Assembly (NCBI RefSeq): GCF_000967245.1
Contig: NZ_KQ033878.1
Location: 186,001-250,000, forward strand
Direction of reading: 5' to 3'
Length of the DNA: 64,000 bases
Source: Bombilactobacillus mellis
GTDB lineage: Bacteria; Bacillota; Bacilli; Lactobacillales; Lactobacillaceae
Shown here: positions 51,570 to 60,083 of the stretch, piece by piece
Layout: each line of letters begins with the position of its first letter
Numbering within the stretch: the stretch's first letter is position 1
The notes under the pieces: generated by a model
What the model was told of the DNA's origin: nothing
Database searches by the model: none
Seen by the model: only the letters and a program-made list of their open reading frames with translations
Made by a program: the position numbers and the translations under genes

Positions 51570-52284
51570 TTTTTCACTTCCAATCAATTATGCCGCGATT
51601 CTTTTGCAGATTCTTAATATTTCTTATGGATATTGAAACTTTCTAATTATTATTCAAAACTATGTCAATTAATCCAGTATTAAGTAATTCCCGGTGGTCA
51701 ATGAGTTGCTAATTAAATATAGCGCTGCGTGAAGCTTCAATAAATAGTTTGGTAAATCCACTTTCACTGGGATAAACAGCCATTTATGTAAGCTTCTGCT
51801 TTTGGTCTACACATGCCAAGCCACAAGGTTTTAAAACTTAATTATTAATTGGGAACTTATAATAGCACTAGGATGAATTTTCAGATTGTGCCAGTATTTG
51901 TAAAAATTCATTATTTTTAGATGTTAATTTTTTGATCCGTAACGCGCAATCTTCTTCACTTAAATTGAGGGCAACCTGGTAATTAATTTTCATTCTTAGT
52001 CCTGCTTTCTGCTAATAAGTATAATAAGCAAACCATATTTTACGGAAAAAAACTTTAAATGGTTGAATAAATGTCATTAATAGTTATTAATTCTGGTTAA
52101 AACTTACTTTTTAAGCCCCAAAAATTGGAGTATCTCCAGCTACGAAAGTAGAATTAGAAAGAACAGCAATTTCATCAATTATTAAGACACCATTTAAAGA
52201 ATAAAGATGAAGACAACAATTAAAATCTTAAATTTATGATAATTATAAAAAACTATATTAATGCTCTTTATTAGGTAGACAACA
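51570..52284. other. 715-bp gene-poor spacer with possible minus-strand gene fragments
   Basis: No full-length gene. Minus-strand frames contain short protein-like pieces ended by stops: one ending at 52111 (GVLIIDEIAVLSNSTFVAG), the 41-codon ORF at 51868-51993, and one around 51720-51790 (MAVYPSESGFTKLF). Together they suggest decayed genes, but I cannot assign a family. Confidence 0.4.
51868..51993 (-). CDS. Possible small protein, 41 residues
   Basis: ATG at 51993, with AGGA 6 bp upstream, opens a 41-codon frame starting MKINYQVALNLSEEDCALRI and continuing with a charged, probably helical stretch. Composition resembles coding sequence and the ribosome-binding site is acceptable. No family is recognised; it may be a real small gene or the start of a decayed one. 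Confidence 0.35.
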   Translation of the reverse strand: MKINYQVALNLSEEDCALRIKKLTSKNNEFLQILAQSENSS

Positions 52285-52944
52285 ATGAATTCTAAATCTC
52301 GAAATAACAATTATCTTAACATAATCTTCAAAATTTTAGTATTATTAACTTTATATCTTTTACAACAATTACCAGCCACCGTTTTAACTACTGCAGCAAG
52401 TGTTCCAACAGCTTTTGCACAAGTTAAACTTTCTGTACCTTTCATATTTTTAATAACAGCCTGCATTTCAATTGCCATCATGTTTTATTTACATCAACGA
52501 ACTCAAAAATTCACAACCAAAAAACTTGATTGGCAAAGTGGAATCTGGATAGTCGGGGGTGCCATTTTTAATTACAGCATTAATATGCTTTTTTTGCCCC
52601 TAATGAAAACCAGCAATAATGCGAATGTGGCGGCCCAAAACCAACTAATGAAGCTGTTTCCTGTCCTATTTTTAATCTATGCTGTAATCATTGCCCCAAT
52701 CAGTGAAGAAATCTTTTTCCGGGGTTATTTAATTAATTGGTTTTTTGCGGATAATCTTTATTTGGGAGCAGTTGTCAGTGCTATTATTTTTGGTGCTTTA
52801 CACATTTCTCAAGATCCTGCTTATTTTCTTTCTAAAGCTATTTTGGGTTTAACCATGGGGATTGTTTATTTAAAAACTAAAAATATTAAAGCCAATATTA
52901 TTTTACATGTAATTAATAATATTTCTGCCTTCTTTATTGGCTAA
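52285..52944 (+). CDS. CPBP-family intramembrane metalloprotease
   Basis: A 219-residue protein with six or seven transmembrane helices and the CPBP motifs: EEIFFRGYL (two glutamates and an Arg), FGALHISQD, and HVINNI near the C terminus. These residues form the intramembrane metal site. In lactobacilli such proteins include bacteriocin self-immunity and processing proteases, but no bacteriocin gene is nearby. It is transcribed alone, with no clear ribosome-binding site. Confidence 0.88.
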   Translation: MNSKSRNNNYLNIIFKILVLLTLYLLQQLPATVLTTAASVPTAFAQVKLSVPFIFLITACISIAIMFYLHQRTQKFTTKKLDWQSGIWIVGGAIFNYSINMLFLPLMKTSNNANVAAQNQLMKLFPVLFLIYAVIIAPISEEIFFRGYLINWFFADNLYLGAVVSAIIFGALHISQDPAYFLSKAILGLTMGIVYLKTKNIKANIILHVINNISAFFIG

Positions 52945-53020
52945 ATTGGTTATCTTTCCATCAAACTATTTTGGACAAAGAATTTCAGCAAATAATTTTG
53001 CGAAAAAGCCAAAGAAACTA

Positions 53021-53049
53021 TTGACGATCGTGGCAAATTTCGGTATTAT
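53021..53049 (+). promoter_or_regulatory. tRNA-Glu promoter
   Basis: TTGACG (53021-53026), 17-bp spacer, TATTAT (53044-53049), ending 13 bp before the mature tRNA 5' end. Confidence 0.85.
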
Positions 53050-53062
53050 ATTTGTTGTTCAT

Positions 53063-53134
53063 TGCCCGTTGGTCAAATGGTTAAGACGCCACCCTCTCAA
53101 GGTGGAGTTACGGGTTCAATTCCCGTACGGGCGA
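53063..53134 (+). tRNA. tRNA-Glu (anticodon CUC)
   Basis: A 72-nt cloverleaf. The anticodon stem CCACC/GGTGG holds loop CTCTCAA, giving anticodon CUC. The T-arm is ACGGG/CCCGT with TTCAATT, and the D-stem GTC/GAC is typical of tRNA-Glu. The first acceptor pair is U1-G72. CCA is not encoded. It is a solitary gene with its own promoter. Confidence 0.93.
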
Positions 53135-53200
53135 TAATAATGGATAAATCAGTCTTTTAACAACAATTTGTATTGTGTATGTGTTGTAAGACGGTAAAAA

Positions 53201-53239
53201 ACAAGCTGCCAATCAATTATGATTGGCAGCTTGTTTTTA
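53201..53239 (+). terminator. Terminator downstream of tRNA-Glu
   Basis: A perfect 15-bp stem (ACAAGCTGCCAATCA and TGATTGGCAGCTTGT) with loop ATTA, followed by TTTTTATTTTT. Confidence 0.9.
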
Positions 53240-53497
53240 TTTTTAATATTATCCTCTATAAATAGGATTTACTAAATTCTTTTAGGTTTAATATTCCCCA
53301 AATGGAAGCTAATGATAATCGATTTGATTTGCCGTCAATGAAAAAATTTATGGGACCGTAATCAACAATATGTTAAATTAAACATAACAAAATATCAAAA
53401 ATCCTATTTTAAAATAGATTCCGTTAACTAAAAAATAAAAACATTTTGAATTTCAAATTCTGTTATCTTTTTGTTACTTATTAAGAAGGAGGACACC

Positions 53498-53878
53498 ATG
53501 CGAAAATTTAATACAGGTAATAATCCTCAAAATAAACAGCCAATAAATCAAAATTTACAAACTGATTATCTAGGATATTTTGAATCTGGTCAATTAAATG
53601 ACTTAAACCAAAACAGAACTATAAATTATAAAAGAATATGGATTACTCCTTTAGATTATTTAATTATTATAATCGGGCTAATTGGTATAGCAGCTTCTAT
53701 TTGGCCACCAATAATTTGTATATGCTTATTAATATTAAGAAATTTAGGTATAGTTAATCCAATAACTATCCGTATAAACGATAAGAAAATAAAAATAACT
53801 AAAGATGATTACGCTAGATTAGAACATAGAAAACCAATGTTAGAGCAAAAGCCAAATACTACCAAATACAATAAGTAA
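53498..53878 (+). CDS. Unknown membrane protein, 126 residues
   Basis: A polar, Asn/Gln-rich N-terminal half (about 1-50, with NNPQNKQPINQNLQ) is followed by two hydrophobic segments (about 54-90) and a basic C-terminal tail (RINDKKIKITKDDY). AAGGAGG lies 5 bp before the ATG at 53498; a frame start at 53471 is not supported. It is noticeably more AT- and Asn-rich than its neighbours, so it may be acquired. I recognise no family. Confidence 0.65.
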   Translation: MRKFNTGNNPQNKQPINQNLQTDYLGYFESGQLNDLNQNRTINYKRIWITPLDYLIIIIGLIGIAASIWPPIICICLLILRNLGIVNPITIRINDKKIKITKDDYARLEHRKPMLEQKPNTTKYNK

Positions 53879-53951
53879 GTTTGCTATTCAAATGAGTAAG
53901 GGCCTCTCAATTTACTTTCACAATTAATAATAATTATCTAAAGTTAATAAA

Positions 53952-53976
53952 AAATCCAACTTTAACAGTTGGATTT
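53952..53976. terminator. Bidirectional terminator
   Basis: AAATCCAAC and GTTGGATTT with loop TTTAACA, flanked by A and T tracts, between convergent genes. Confidence 0.85.
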
Positions 53977-53984
53977 TTATTAAC

Positions 53985-55484
53985 TTATTTTTGTTCACGA
54001 TGTTCATAACGCCAATACAATACAAAAGCTACCAGCGTAAAGAAAATAGGCCCGGCGACTGTCCAAAAAGCATCAAAATATTGCCGTTCTAATACTGGTT
54101 GAATGAAAGTAAATAAAATAGCTAATGCTACTACTAAAAAGGCAATGCAACTGACCCAATTAGCCGTAGTTTGTTTTTTGTAAAAGACATAAGGACGTTC
54201 CAAGTTGGTTTTTGCTTTAAAAAATGGAAACGCAGCAATTAAATATAAATAAGGCACCGAAGTCGAGACATTGCCCATCAATGTTAAAATATTGTAAAAC
54301 TGTGCTGCACTAGAACCGCCAAACGAAACTCCAATAATAATTATGGCTACTACAAGCGCTTGAATCCACATCGCACAAGCAGGAATATGATGACGATTTA
54401 ACTTAGTTACCCGCTGCGGCCAAAAATCCCGAGGAGTACCTAAAATAAATGACTTCAAGGGAGAATAAACTAACACAAAATAGGAACCCAGATACATCAC
54501 AAAATTATCAAAACCGACAAACCGGGCAAACCATTCACCCATTACTAACGAAATACTAGTACTTAAATGTAATGACTTACCCAAGGTATAACCTAAATTA
54601 TCCATTAATACATAACCGACATTACCTAAATTAACTCGGGAATTATTCAGTACATGTTGCCAATTAGCACTAATACCCCAAAATAAAATCGAAATAGCAT
54701 ACATAATAGCAATAGCTAAAGTTGCAATTAAAATTCCCTTGGGAAAGGTTCGTTGGGGATCTTTCAAGGAATCCGTTACTCCACCTAAAGACTCTAAGCC
54801 GCCATAAGCAAAAATTGCATAAACCACAAACGATAACATTCCTAATACAGAAGCAAAACTAGCATTGGGCGATTGTATAAAAGAACGTACCCCAGTAATC
54901 GGCTGCTGTAACTGAAATTTATTCAAAATTAAAATAATTAAACTAACCAAAAAAAAGAAACCATTTAGTAAGACCATGATAAAACCACCTAAAGTGGAAA
55001 TCTTACTAATCCAACTCATTCCATGGCAGGCGAGCAGGGTTACCAACAAAATAAACAAAACTCCTAAGAGACCAATTACTTGCGTAGAGGTCAGACCAGC
55101 TAAATGCCAGCTAGGAGTTTTGTCACTGCCTTGAAACAATACGGAAAGAGGAATCCAAACTCGTGAAGCTGTAGAAACAAGCCATAATTCCCAAGAAGTC
55201 AGCCAAATAAAAGTTCCATAAAAGGCAAACTTAGGTCCAACTGACCCTTCCAACCAAGAATAAATTCCACCTTCAGCACTGTGAAAAGTGGAACCATATT
55301 CGGCAAACATTAATCCTGATGGTAAAAAGAAAAAAATGGCGGCAAAAACATACCAGATGATACTGGCATATCCCATTTGTAAATAAGCGATAGTGCCATT
55401 ATTAAAACCATAAATGGTGGTAAAAATCATCATTACTAAACTCAAAATACCAATCGTAGTACGACTACTTTTTTCACTACTCAA
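53985..55484 (-). CDS. APC-superfamily amino-acid permease (YjeM-like)
   Basis: A 499-residue permease with 12-13 transmembrane helices. The N-terminal FNNGTIAYLQMGYASIIWY and HSAEGGIYSWLEG segments match the YjeM/GadC-like branch of the APC family, whose members often exchange glutamate, GABA or related amino acids. The substrate is not known. It lies 18 bp after the C69 dipeptidase gene, which suggests a peptide/amino-acid use operon. Confidence 0.9.
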   Translation of the reverse strand: MSSEKSSRTTIGILSLVMMIFTTIYGFNNGTIAYLQMGYASIIWYVFAAIFFFLPSGLMFAEYGSTFHSAEGGIYSWLEGSVGPKFAFYGTFIWLTSWELWLVSTASRVWIPLSVLFQGSDKTPSWHLAGLTSTQVIGLLGVLFILLVTLLACHGMSWISKISTLGGFIMVLLNGFFFLVSLIILILNKFQLQQPITGVRSFIQSPNASFASVLGMLSFVVYAIFAYGGLESLGGVTDSLKDPQRTFPKGILIATLAIAIMYAISILFWGISANWQHVLNNSRVNLGNVGYVLMDNLGYTLGKSLHLSTSISLVMGEWFARFVGFDNFVMYLGSYFVLVYSPLKSFILGTPRDFWPQRVTKLNRHHIPACAMWIQALVVAIIIIGVSFGGSSAAQFYNILTLMGNVSTSVPYLYLIAAFPFFKAKTNLERPYVFYKKQTTANWVSCIAFLVVALAILFTFIQPVLERQYFDAFWTVAGPIFFTLVAFVLYWRYEHREQK

Positions 55485-55502
55485 AACCTAAATTGCTCCC
55501 TT

Positions 55503-56924
55503 TTATAAATTTAAATCTGTTTGAAAATTAAGCAACGAAAAATCAGTCGAAGCAGTGATTAAGCGTGCAATTAATTTTCGATATTCTTGTGCCGCATATT
55601 CGGCATTTTGGCAAGAAGATTTTGTTAAAAATGCCTCTAATTTCTGAACGTTAGAATATTCTTGGGCTTGGCGATCAATCTGCTGAACTTGATGTGCCAA
55701 GTAAACGTTAATTTTCTTTTGGGTATCACTTAGTAACTGGCCCAATTCTGAATAATGGCCATCCACTAAAATACCTGCCAATTTGTACAACCAATAAGCT
55801 GACTGATTGTCATAGGGTAAGCCGCCTTCTTGATAAAATTTGGGTGTTTGATTAATGCCCAAATAAAAAGGAACATAAACACTTTGTGCCGGCACTCCCA
55901 TTGCTAACCAATGAATACAGGCAGCATCTCGCGGACCCTCAGGTCTAATCTGCAATAAATGCGATTCCTGAGTTTTTGCTAAACTGATTGGACGATAAAT
56001 ATGCGCCTGAGGCGTTTTTGATAAGGGATCATACGGTGTTTTTTGATAATGAGAAGAAAGATACATTTTGGCATCATCAATACTTAGTAAATGTTGCGGC
56101 TTCTTAACAAAAGCCAAATCTTCACTGGTCGGCAATTGTTCATTCGGACCAGAAAATTGTTGCTGGCCCCACCAGACCCGGGGAGTATTATAATGTTCAT
56201 CCGCTTCACTTTTTGTGCCAAAAATCAAACGAAAATTGAAATGATCGGGTTCCGGATTTAAATGATGCTCCCAAACAAATTCTTTCAGATCATCCTTAAA
56301 CATAAAATTATAATTATCTTCAAAATCGACTTCCTGAATAGCTACCTGATTAGCAACAAGCGCATAACAATCATCGGGAATTCTTTGAGCCAGCCATTGA
56401 TGACCACAAACAATTTCCATGTACCAGGCTTCTTTTTGGTCCGCAAAGAGCACCCCATTAGATTCACAGGTACCAAACTTTTCTACCAGACCGCCTAATC
56501 TTTCAATACCTTCTCGAGCCGTTTTAATATAAGGCAAGATGCAAGTAACCATTGCTTCTTCTCCAATACCATCAACGACTAAAGGATCTGCTCCCAAAGC
56601 TAAGTTATTGGTGTAGATACTTTCAGTAGCACTCATCGCTACTCCATATTCGTTAAAACCAGCTTCCGCAAAAACACCTGACTGATCAGTCCATTCAGGC
56701 GTAGCAGTGTATTTGTATTGAACTCTAGGCAAAGTCAGCTGAAATTTATTGACCTTAGATTTAAAAATGGGCTCTTGTTGCCACTCTTGATGAGGATATA
56801 CCATAAAATGTTTGGGTAATGATGCTCCCCCGTCCTCATTACGACCAATAATAATTGAGCCGTCAATTGTTGCTTGACGGCCAATTAAAATACTGGTGCA
56901 CGAGTTTTTATTTGCTGGATGCAT
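55503..56924 (-). CDS. C69-family dipeptidase (PepD type)
   Basis: A 473-residue N-terminal nucleophile hydrolase. The predicted nucleophile is Cys9 in SCTSILIGRQATIDGS, followed by the IIGRNEDGG motif; the eight residues before Cys9 would be removed by self-processing. Other family blocks include AMSATESIYTN and NGVLFADQKEAWYMEIV. It hydrolyses a broad range of dipeptides in the cytoplasm. It is first in the operon with the YjeM-like permease. Confidence 0.93.
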   Translation of the reverse strand: MHPANKNSCTSILIGRQATIDGSIIIGRNEDGGASLPKHFMVYPHQEWQQEPIFKSKVNKFQLTLPRVQYKYTATPEWTDQSGVFAEAGFNEYGVAMSATESIYTNNLALGADPLVVDGIGEEAMVTCILPYIKTAREGIERLGGLVEKFGTCESNGVLFADQKEAWYMEIVCGHQWLAQRIPDDCYALVANQVAIQEVDFEDNYNFMFKDDLKEFVWEHHLNPEPDHFNFRLIFGTKSEADEHYNTPRVWWGQQQFSGPNEQLPTSEDLAFVKKPQHLLSIDDAKMYLSSHYQKTPYDPLSKTPQAHIYRPISLAKTQESHLLQIRPEGPRDAACIHWLAMGVPAQSVYVPFYLGINQTPKFYQEGGLPYDNQSAYWLYKLAGILVDGHYSELGQLLSDTQKKINVYLAHQVQQIDRQAQEYSNVQKLEAFLTKSSCQNAEYAAQEYRKLIARLITASTDFSLLNFQTDLNL

Positions 56925-57027
56925 AATTTCACCTCATTAATAAAATATTTAATTGACCATATTTATTGTAGTAGTGAACAATAAGCGTCGCAAGCAGTAA
57001 AATATTATTTGATTTTCTAATTTATTC

Positions 57028-57056
57028 TTGACAGCTAGTTACCTTTTCAGTACAAT
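57028..57056 (+). promoter_or_regulatory. tRNA-Gln promoter
   Basis: TTGACA (57028-57033), 17-bp spacer, TACAAT (57051-57056), 18 bp before the mature tRNA. Confidence 0.88.
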
Positions 57057-57074
57057 ATTAATTGTTCTTTTGAT

Positions 57075-57147
57075 TGGGTATTCGCCAAACCGGTAAGGCA
57101 ACGGACTCTGAATCCGTAATTTGTAGGTTCGAGCCCTACATACCCAA
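57075..57147 (+). tRNA. tRNA-Gln (anticodon CUG)
   Basis: A 73-nt cloverleaf: acceptor TGGGTAT/ATACCCA with the U1-A72 pair typical of bacterial tRNA-Gln, anticodon stem ACGGA/TCCGT with loop CTCTGAA (anticodon CUG), and T-arm GTAGG/CCTAC with TTCGAGC. The discriminator is A73 and CCA is not encoded. It is a solitary gene. Confidence 0.94.
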
Positions 57148-57165
57148 TAAAACTTGAATTTTCTC

Positions 57166-57195
57166 AGCATCGACTTTAGGTCGGTGCTTTTTTTG
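57166..57195 (+). terminator. tRNA-Gln terminator
   Basis: AGCATCGAC and GTCGGTGCT arms (one T-G pair) with a 5-nt loop and seven T. Confidence 0.88.
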
Positions 57196-57219
57196 TTGTC
57201 GATAATCTTTAAAAAAACG

Positions 57220-57783
57220 TTAGTTGGCATTTTTAATATTTTCTAAATTATTCTTTAACAGAGTTCGAAAACCACTTTCTGTTGGAATAGATTTATCGGC
57301 AAACCATCCTGTGCCCACATTAATGATATCGCCAATTAATAGATCTCGACCACAGCGACTAGCTAATATCTGCTTCTTACGATCGGTAAACTCGGTTGCA
57401 ATCAGACAATCCAGTAACGCTTTTAAGTCGGCAAAGGCCAATTTTACATCTGGATATTTATCAGTACGCGGCATCTTTAAAATAAATTGGGCCAACAAAA
57501 AATGATCTAGAGCCAGTTTGCGCAGTTCCATGGCAAAAGCAATAATGGCATCCATCTTGGTTTGACCAAATAATTTTTGCTGCAAATGTTGTGTAATTTG
57601 CTTAATCGTCCAAGCTACTATTGCATAATTTAGGTCAATTTGATTGGAAAAATAGTTATATAATGCTTGGGATTGAGTACCTAAGTTACGGGCAATATTT
57701 GCAAAACTATTGTCCCTGTTGACTTCTATTAAATTAATACTTGTTTGAATAATTATTTCCTTAGACAAAATTTGACGGGGCAT
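57220..57783 (-). CDS. TetR-family transcriptional regulator
   Basis: A 187-residue regulator. The N-terminal helix-turn-helix (about 10-50) contains SINLIEVNRDNSFANIARNL and the recognition segment QALYNYFSN; the C-terminal ligand domain ends GTGWFADKSIPTESGF. I chose the ATG at 57783 (AAAGGA upstream); the longer frame to 57816 starts inside the promoter. It is divergent from the TauE-type exporter across a long palindrome, so it probably represses both. Confidence 0.9.
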   Translation of the reverse strand: MPRQILSKEIIIQTSINLIEVNRDNSFANIARNLGTQSQALYNYFSNQIDLNYAIVAWTIKQITQHLQQKLFGQTKMDAIIAFAMELRKLALDHFLLAQFILKMPRTDKYPDVKLAFADLKALLDCLIATEFTDRKKQILASRCGRDLLIGDIINVGTGWFADKSIPTESGFRTLLKNNLENIKNAN

Positions 57784-57809
57784 ATTTAATCCTTTTAAAA
57801 TTAATTTTA

Positions 57810-57851
57810 TTGACACTTACATATTGTAATTTATAATTACACTATGTAAGT
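57810..57851 (+). promoter_or_regulatory. TauE promoter overlapped by a 37-bp palindromic operator
   Basis: TTGACA (57810-57815), 16-bp spacer, TATAAT (57832-57837). A near-perfect palindrome spans 57815-57851: outer arms ACTTACATA/TATGTAAGT and inner arms TGTAATT/AATTACA. It covers the region between and including the -10 element, as expected for a TetR repressor site. Confidence 0.8.
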
Positions 57852-57882
57852 AAAAACAATACTCTCAAAGAAGGAATAACCT

Positions 57883-58629
57883 ATGCAAAGCATAATATTA
57901 GGAATGATTGGCTTATTTATAGGTACTTTAGTAATTCTTTTTGGTGGCGGTGGTGCCGCAATTTACTTAGGAATTTTGACGGGTTTATTTAATCTAAGTG
58001 CAGCCAGTGCTTCATCGACTTCTTTAGTAACTGCTTTACCATCATTAATTATTGGCGCAGGGAGCTATTATCGTCAAGGTAAAATTAATACCAAAATTGG
58101 TAACCAAATGTTACAGGCTGCCATTCCAGCTGTGGTTTTGGGAGCCTTAGCAGCTCATATTATTCCGACTAATTTTTATAAATGGCTCATTGGAATAATT
58201 TTAATTCTGCTGGGAATTAATATGCTAATTCAAAAAAATAAGCACTCTACCACAACATATCGCCAGCCCCATGCCAGATTACAAGCCAGTTTGTTTGGTA
58301 TTTTGGGCGGATTAATGGTTGGCGTAGCAGGTATGAGTGGCGGGGCAGTGATTCTTGCAGGCTTGTTTTTATTGGGCTTAAAAGATTTTCAAGCAACCGC
58401 CACTTCGACTTATGTTTTAACATTCATGACTATTACCGGTGCTTTATTTCATATAGCTGGTGGACAAGTAGATTGGGCAGCCGGATTGCCGTTAATGTTC
58501 GGGGCATTAGTAGGCGCCGTTATTGCCCCCAAGTTAGCACAATTACTAGCTAAAACCAAAGTTACTGCGTATATTAAGCCAGTTACGGGAATATTATTAA
58601 TCCTTCTAGGTACGAAGTCTTTATTCTAA
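57883..58629 (+). CDS. TauE/SafE-family membrane transporter (sulfite exporter-like)
   Basis: A 248-residue protein with seven or eight transmembrane helices and two related halves, each with a glycine-rich segment: GGGGAAIYLG near residue 25 and GGLMVGVAGMSGGAVILAG near 140. This is the TauE/SafE plan; members move sulfite, sulfonates or other organic anions, and the substrate here is unknown. GAAGGA precedes the ATG. Confidence 0.88.
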   Translation: MQSIILGMIGLFIGTLVILFGGGGAAIYLGILTGLFNLSAASASSTSLVTALPSLIIGAGSYYRQGKINTKIGNQMLQAAIPAVVLGALAAHIIPTNFYKWLIGIILILLGINMLIQKNKHSTTTYRQPHARLQASLFGILGGLMVGVAGMSGGAVILAGLFLLGLKDFQATATSTYVLTFMTITGALFHIAGGQVDWAAGLPLMFGALVGAVIAPKLAQLLAKTKVTAYIKPVTGILLILLGTKSLF

Positions 58630-58763
58630 AATTTTTCTTATCACTAATTTTTACTTTGATCGGTGAATAATTCTTTGTTACAAAAGCATCTAGCTTAATT
58701 AATTAACACTATTCGCCTTTATGACCTTTTATAAAAATTCGAAAATTAATAATGCTTGTAAAA

Positions 58764-59252
58764 TCACATCTGCACTATTTTAACCGGATTTCCTAAATTT
58801 TTGATTATTTTTAATAAATCAGCAGGTGCTAACCAGACAGTAGCTGTATTCGCGTTTGGATGCACTGCAATTAAAGGCTGCGCCAGAAAGTAGGAATCTA
58901 AATAAAAATTAACTTCATGTTCTTGATCATTTAAAAGACCTAGAGGCGTTACAGAACCCGGAGTTAAACCCAACTTTGCTGCTAAGTCCTGAGGTGAAGC
59001 GAAACTCAGCCGGCGTGTATTATTTTCTTGACGAATTTGCTTCAGATTTACCCTTTTATCGCCTTTAATTGCAAGTAGATAATAATTTCTTTTTTTATCA
59101 TCTCTTAAAAATAAATTTTTAGCATCAGCCGCTGGATGCGGTAACTTAATCTGCTCTAATTCAGCCATATTATAGACTGCTTGATGTTCCCTTAATTCAT
59201 AATTGACATGTAATTTATCCAGATACTGTAGCGTTTCTTGTCTATCCATCAT
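58764..59252 (-). CDS. YbaK/ProX-type aminoacyl-tRNA deacylase
   Basis: A 162-residue stand-alone editing domain. Visible blocks are AADAKNLFLRDDKKRNYYL, with the catalytic-type Lys (NLFL context), and LGLTPGSVTPLGLLND, typical of ProXp/PrdX proteins that remove mischarged amino acids (often Ala) from tRNA-Pro. The ATG at 59252 is followed by a second ATG. It is transcribed alone. Confidence 0.88.
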   Translation of the reverse strand: MMDRQETLQYLDKLHVNYELREHQAVYNMAELEQIKLPHPAADAKNLFLRDDKKRNYYLLAIKGDKRVNLKQIRQENNTRRLSFASPQDLAAKLGLTPGSVTPLGLLNDQEHEVNFYLDSYFLAQPLIAVHPNANTATVWLAPADLLKIIKNLGNPVKIVQM

Positions 59253-59583
59253 TCACTTTTCACCTCTTCAGAGAAATTATCCCGTTTAAGTTGAACCTAG
59301 CAATAACAAATGGCTCGCTAATTTACCAAATTATTTTTCGACTCTCTGCTTTTTTAAAGCCAGCATTAATTTAATCTCAGTAAACAAGGTTCTACGATTG
59401 AAGCCTAAACTCCAATTCCGGTTTTAACTTATAATTATTCAATCGAAAGTTGGTAACGCTTGAAAACTTGGATATCAATAAGTAATTTGGGATCTTTTTA
59501 TTTTAATCATGCTTAATTTTCTTGAATAAGCCGACTAAAGCTATATAAATTTTTAGTGTAGCACATTCCAATTCTCTCATTTA
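59253..59583. other. 331-bp spacer without a recognisable gene
   Basis: All frames are broken by stops and I see no hairpin with a T-tract. A minus-strand TGTGCTACACT near 59565 resembles an extended -10 element and could drive the deacylase gene through a long leader. Confidence 0.4.
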
Positions 59584-60069
59584 CTAATAATTGCGGCCCC
59601 AAATATCAAGGCTTCGCTGAACACCATCTAAAATTGCAATATTGGGTAAATGGCCCCATTGTTCAAATTTATTACGCTTGAATAAATTGATACTGGCTAA
59701 ATTATGACTAAAGATAAGCGCTACAACATTTTTAATCGCACGTTGGGGAAGTTGCGTTTCTAGAAATTGCAAGGCTTGCTGCCCGACCCCTTGATGTTGC
59801 ACAGATTGATCGACATAAATACTAATTTCTGCGGTTGGAGCATAAGCGTCCCGCCCATAAAAGGGACGTAAACTGACCCAACCCCACATTTTTTGTTCAT
59901 CCATAATTTTCCAAATGGAATAGCGTTCATTAAAACCCTCAAACCACTCCTGACGTTCTGCCACAGTCACAGGTTTTAAGTCTGCGGTAGCCAATCGGGT
60001 AGGAATACTTTGATTATAAATGTTTACTATTTGCGCTAAATCAGTTTTATTTGCTATCATAAACTGCAT
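59584..60069 (-). CDS. GNAT-family N-acetyltransferase (Pat/MnaT-like)
   Basis: A 161-residue GNAT domain. The acetyl-CoA loop is in DQSVQHQGVGQQALQFLE (Q/RxxGxG/A), with preceding AEISIYVD and the C-terminal FSHNLASINLFKRNKFEQWG. The N-terminal YNQSIPTRLATADLKPV resembles phosphinothricin and methionine-sulfoximine acetyltransferases. The substrate is unknown. It is 14 bp after another GNAT gene. Confidence 0.88.
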   Translation of the reverse strand: MQFMIANKTDLAQIVNIYNQSIPTRLATADLKPVTVAERQEWFEGFNERYSIWKIMDEQKMWGWVSLRPFYGRDAYAPTAEISIYVDQSVQHQGVGQQALQFLETQLPQRAIKNVVALIFSHNLASINLFKRNKFEQWGHLPNIAILDGVQRSLDIWGRNY

Positions 60070-60083
60070 TTTCCTAGCTCCCT

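Noticed and set aside
52937-53137. Plus-strand ORF overlapping the CPBP stop and the tRNA-Glu gene
   Set aside because: Most of it is the tRNA and its promoter.
57039-57230. Minus-strand ORF across the tRNA-Gln gene
   Set aside because: It is the complement of a well-formed tRNA with its promoter and terminator.
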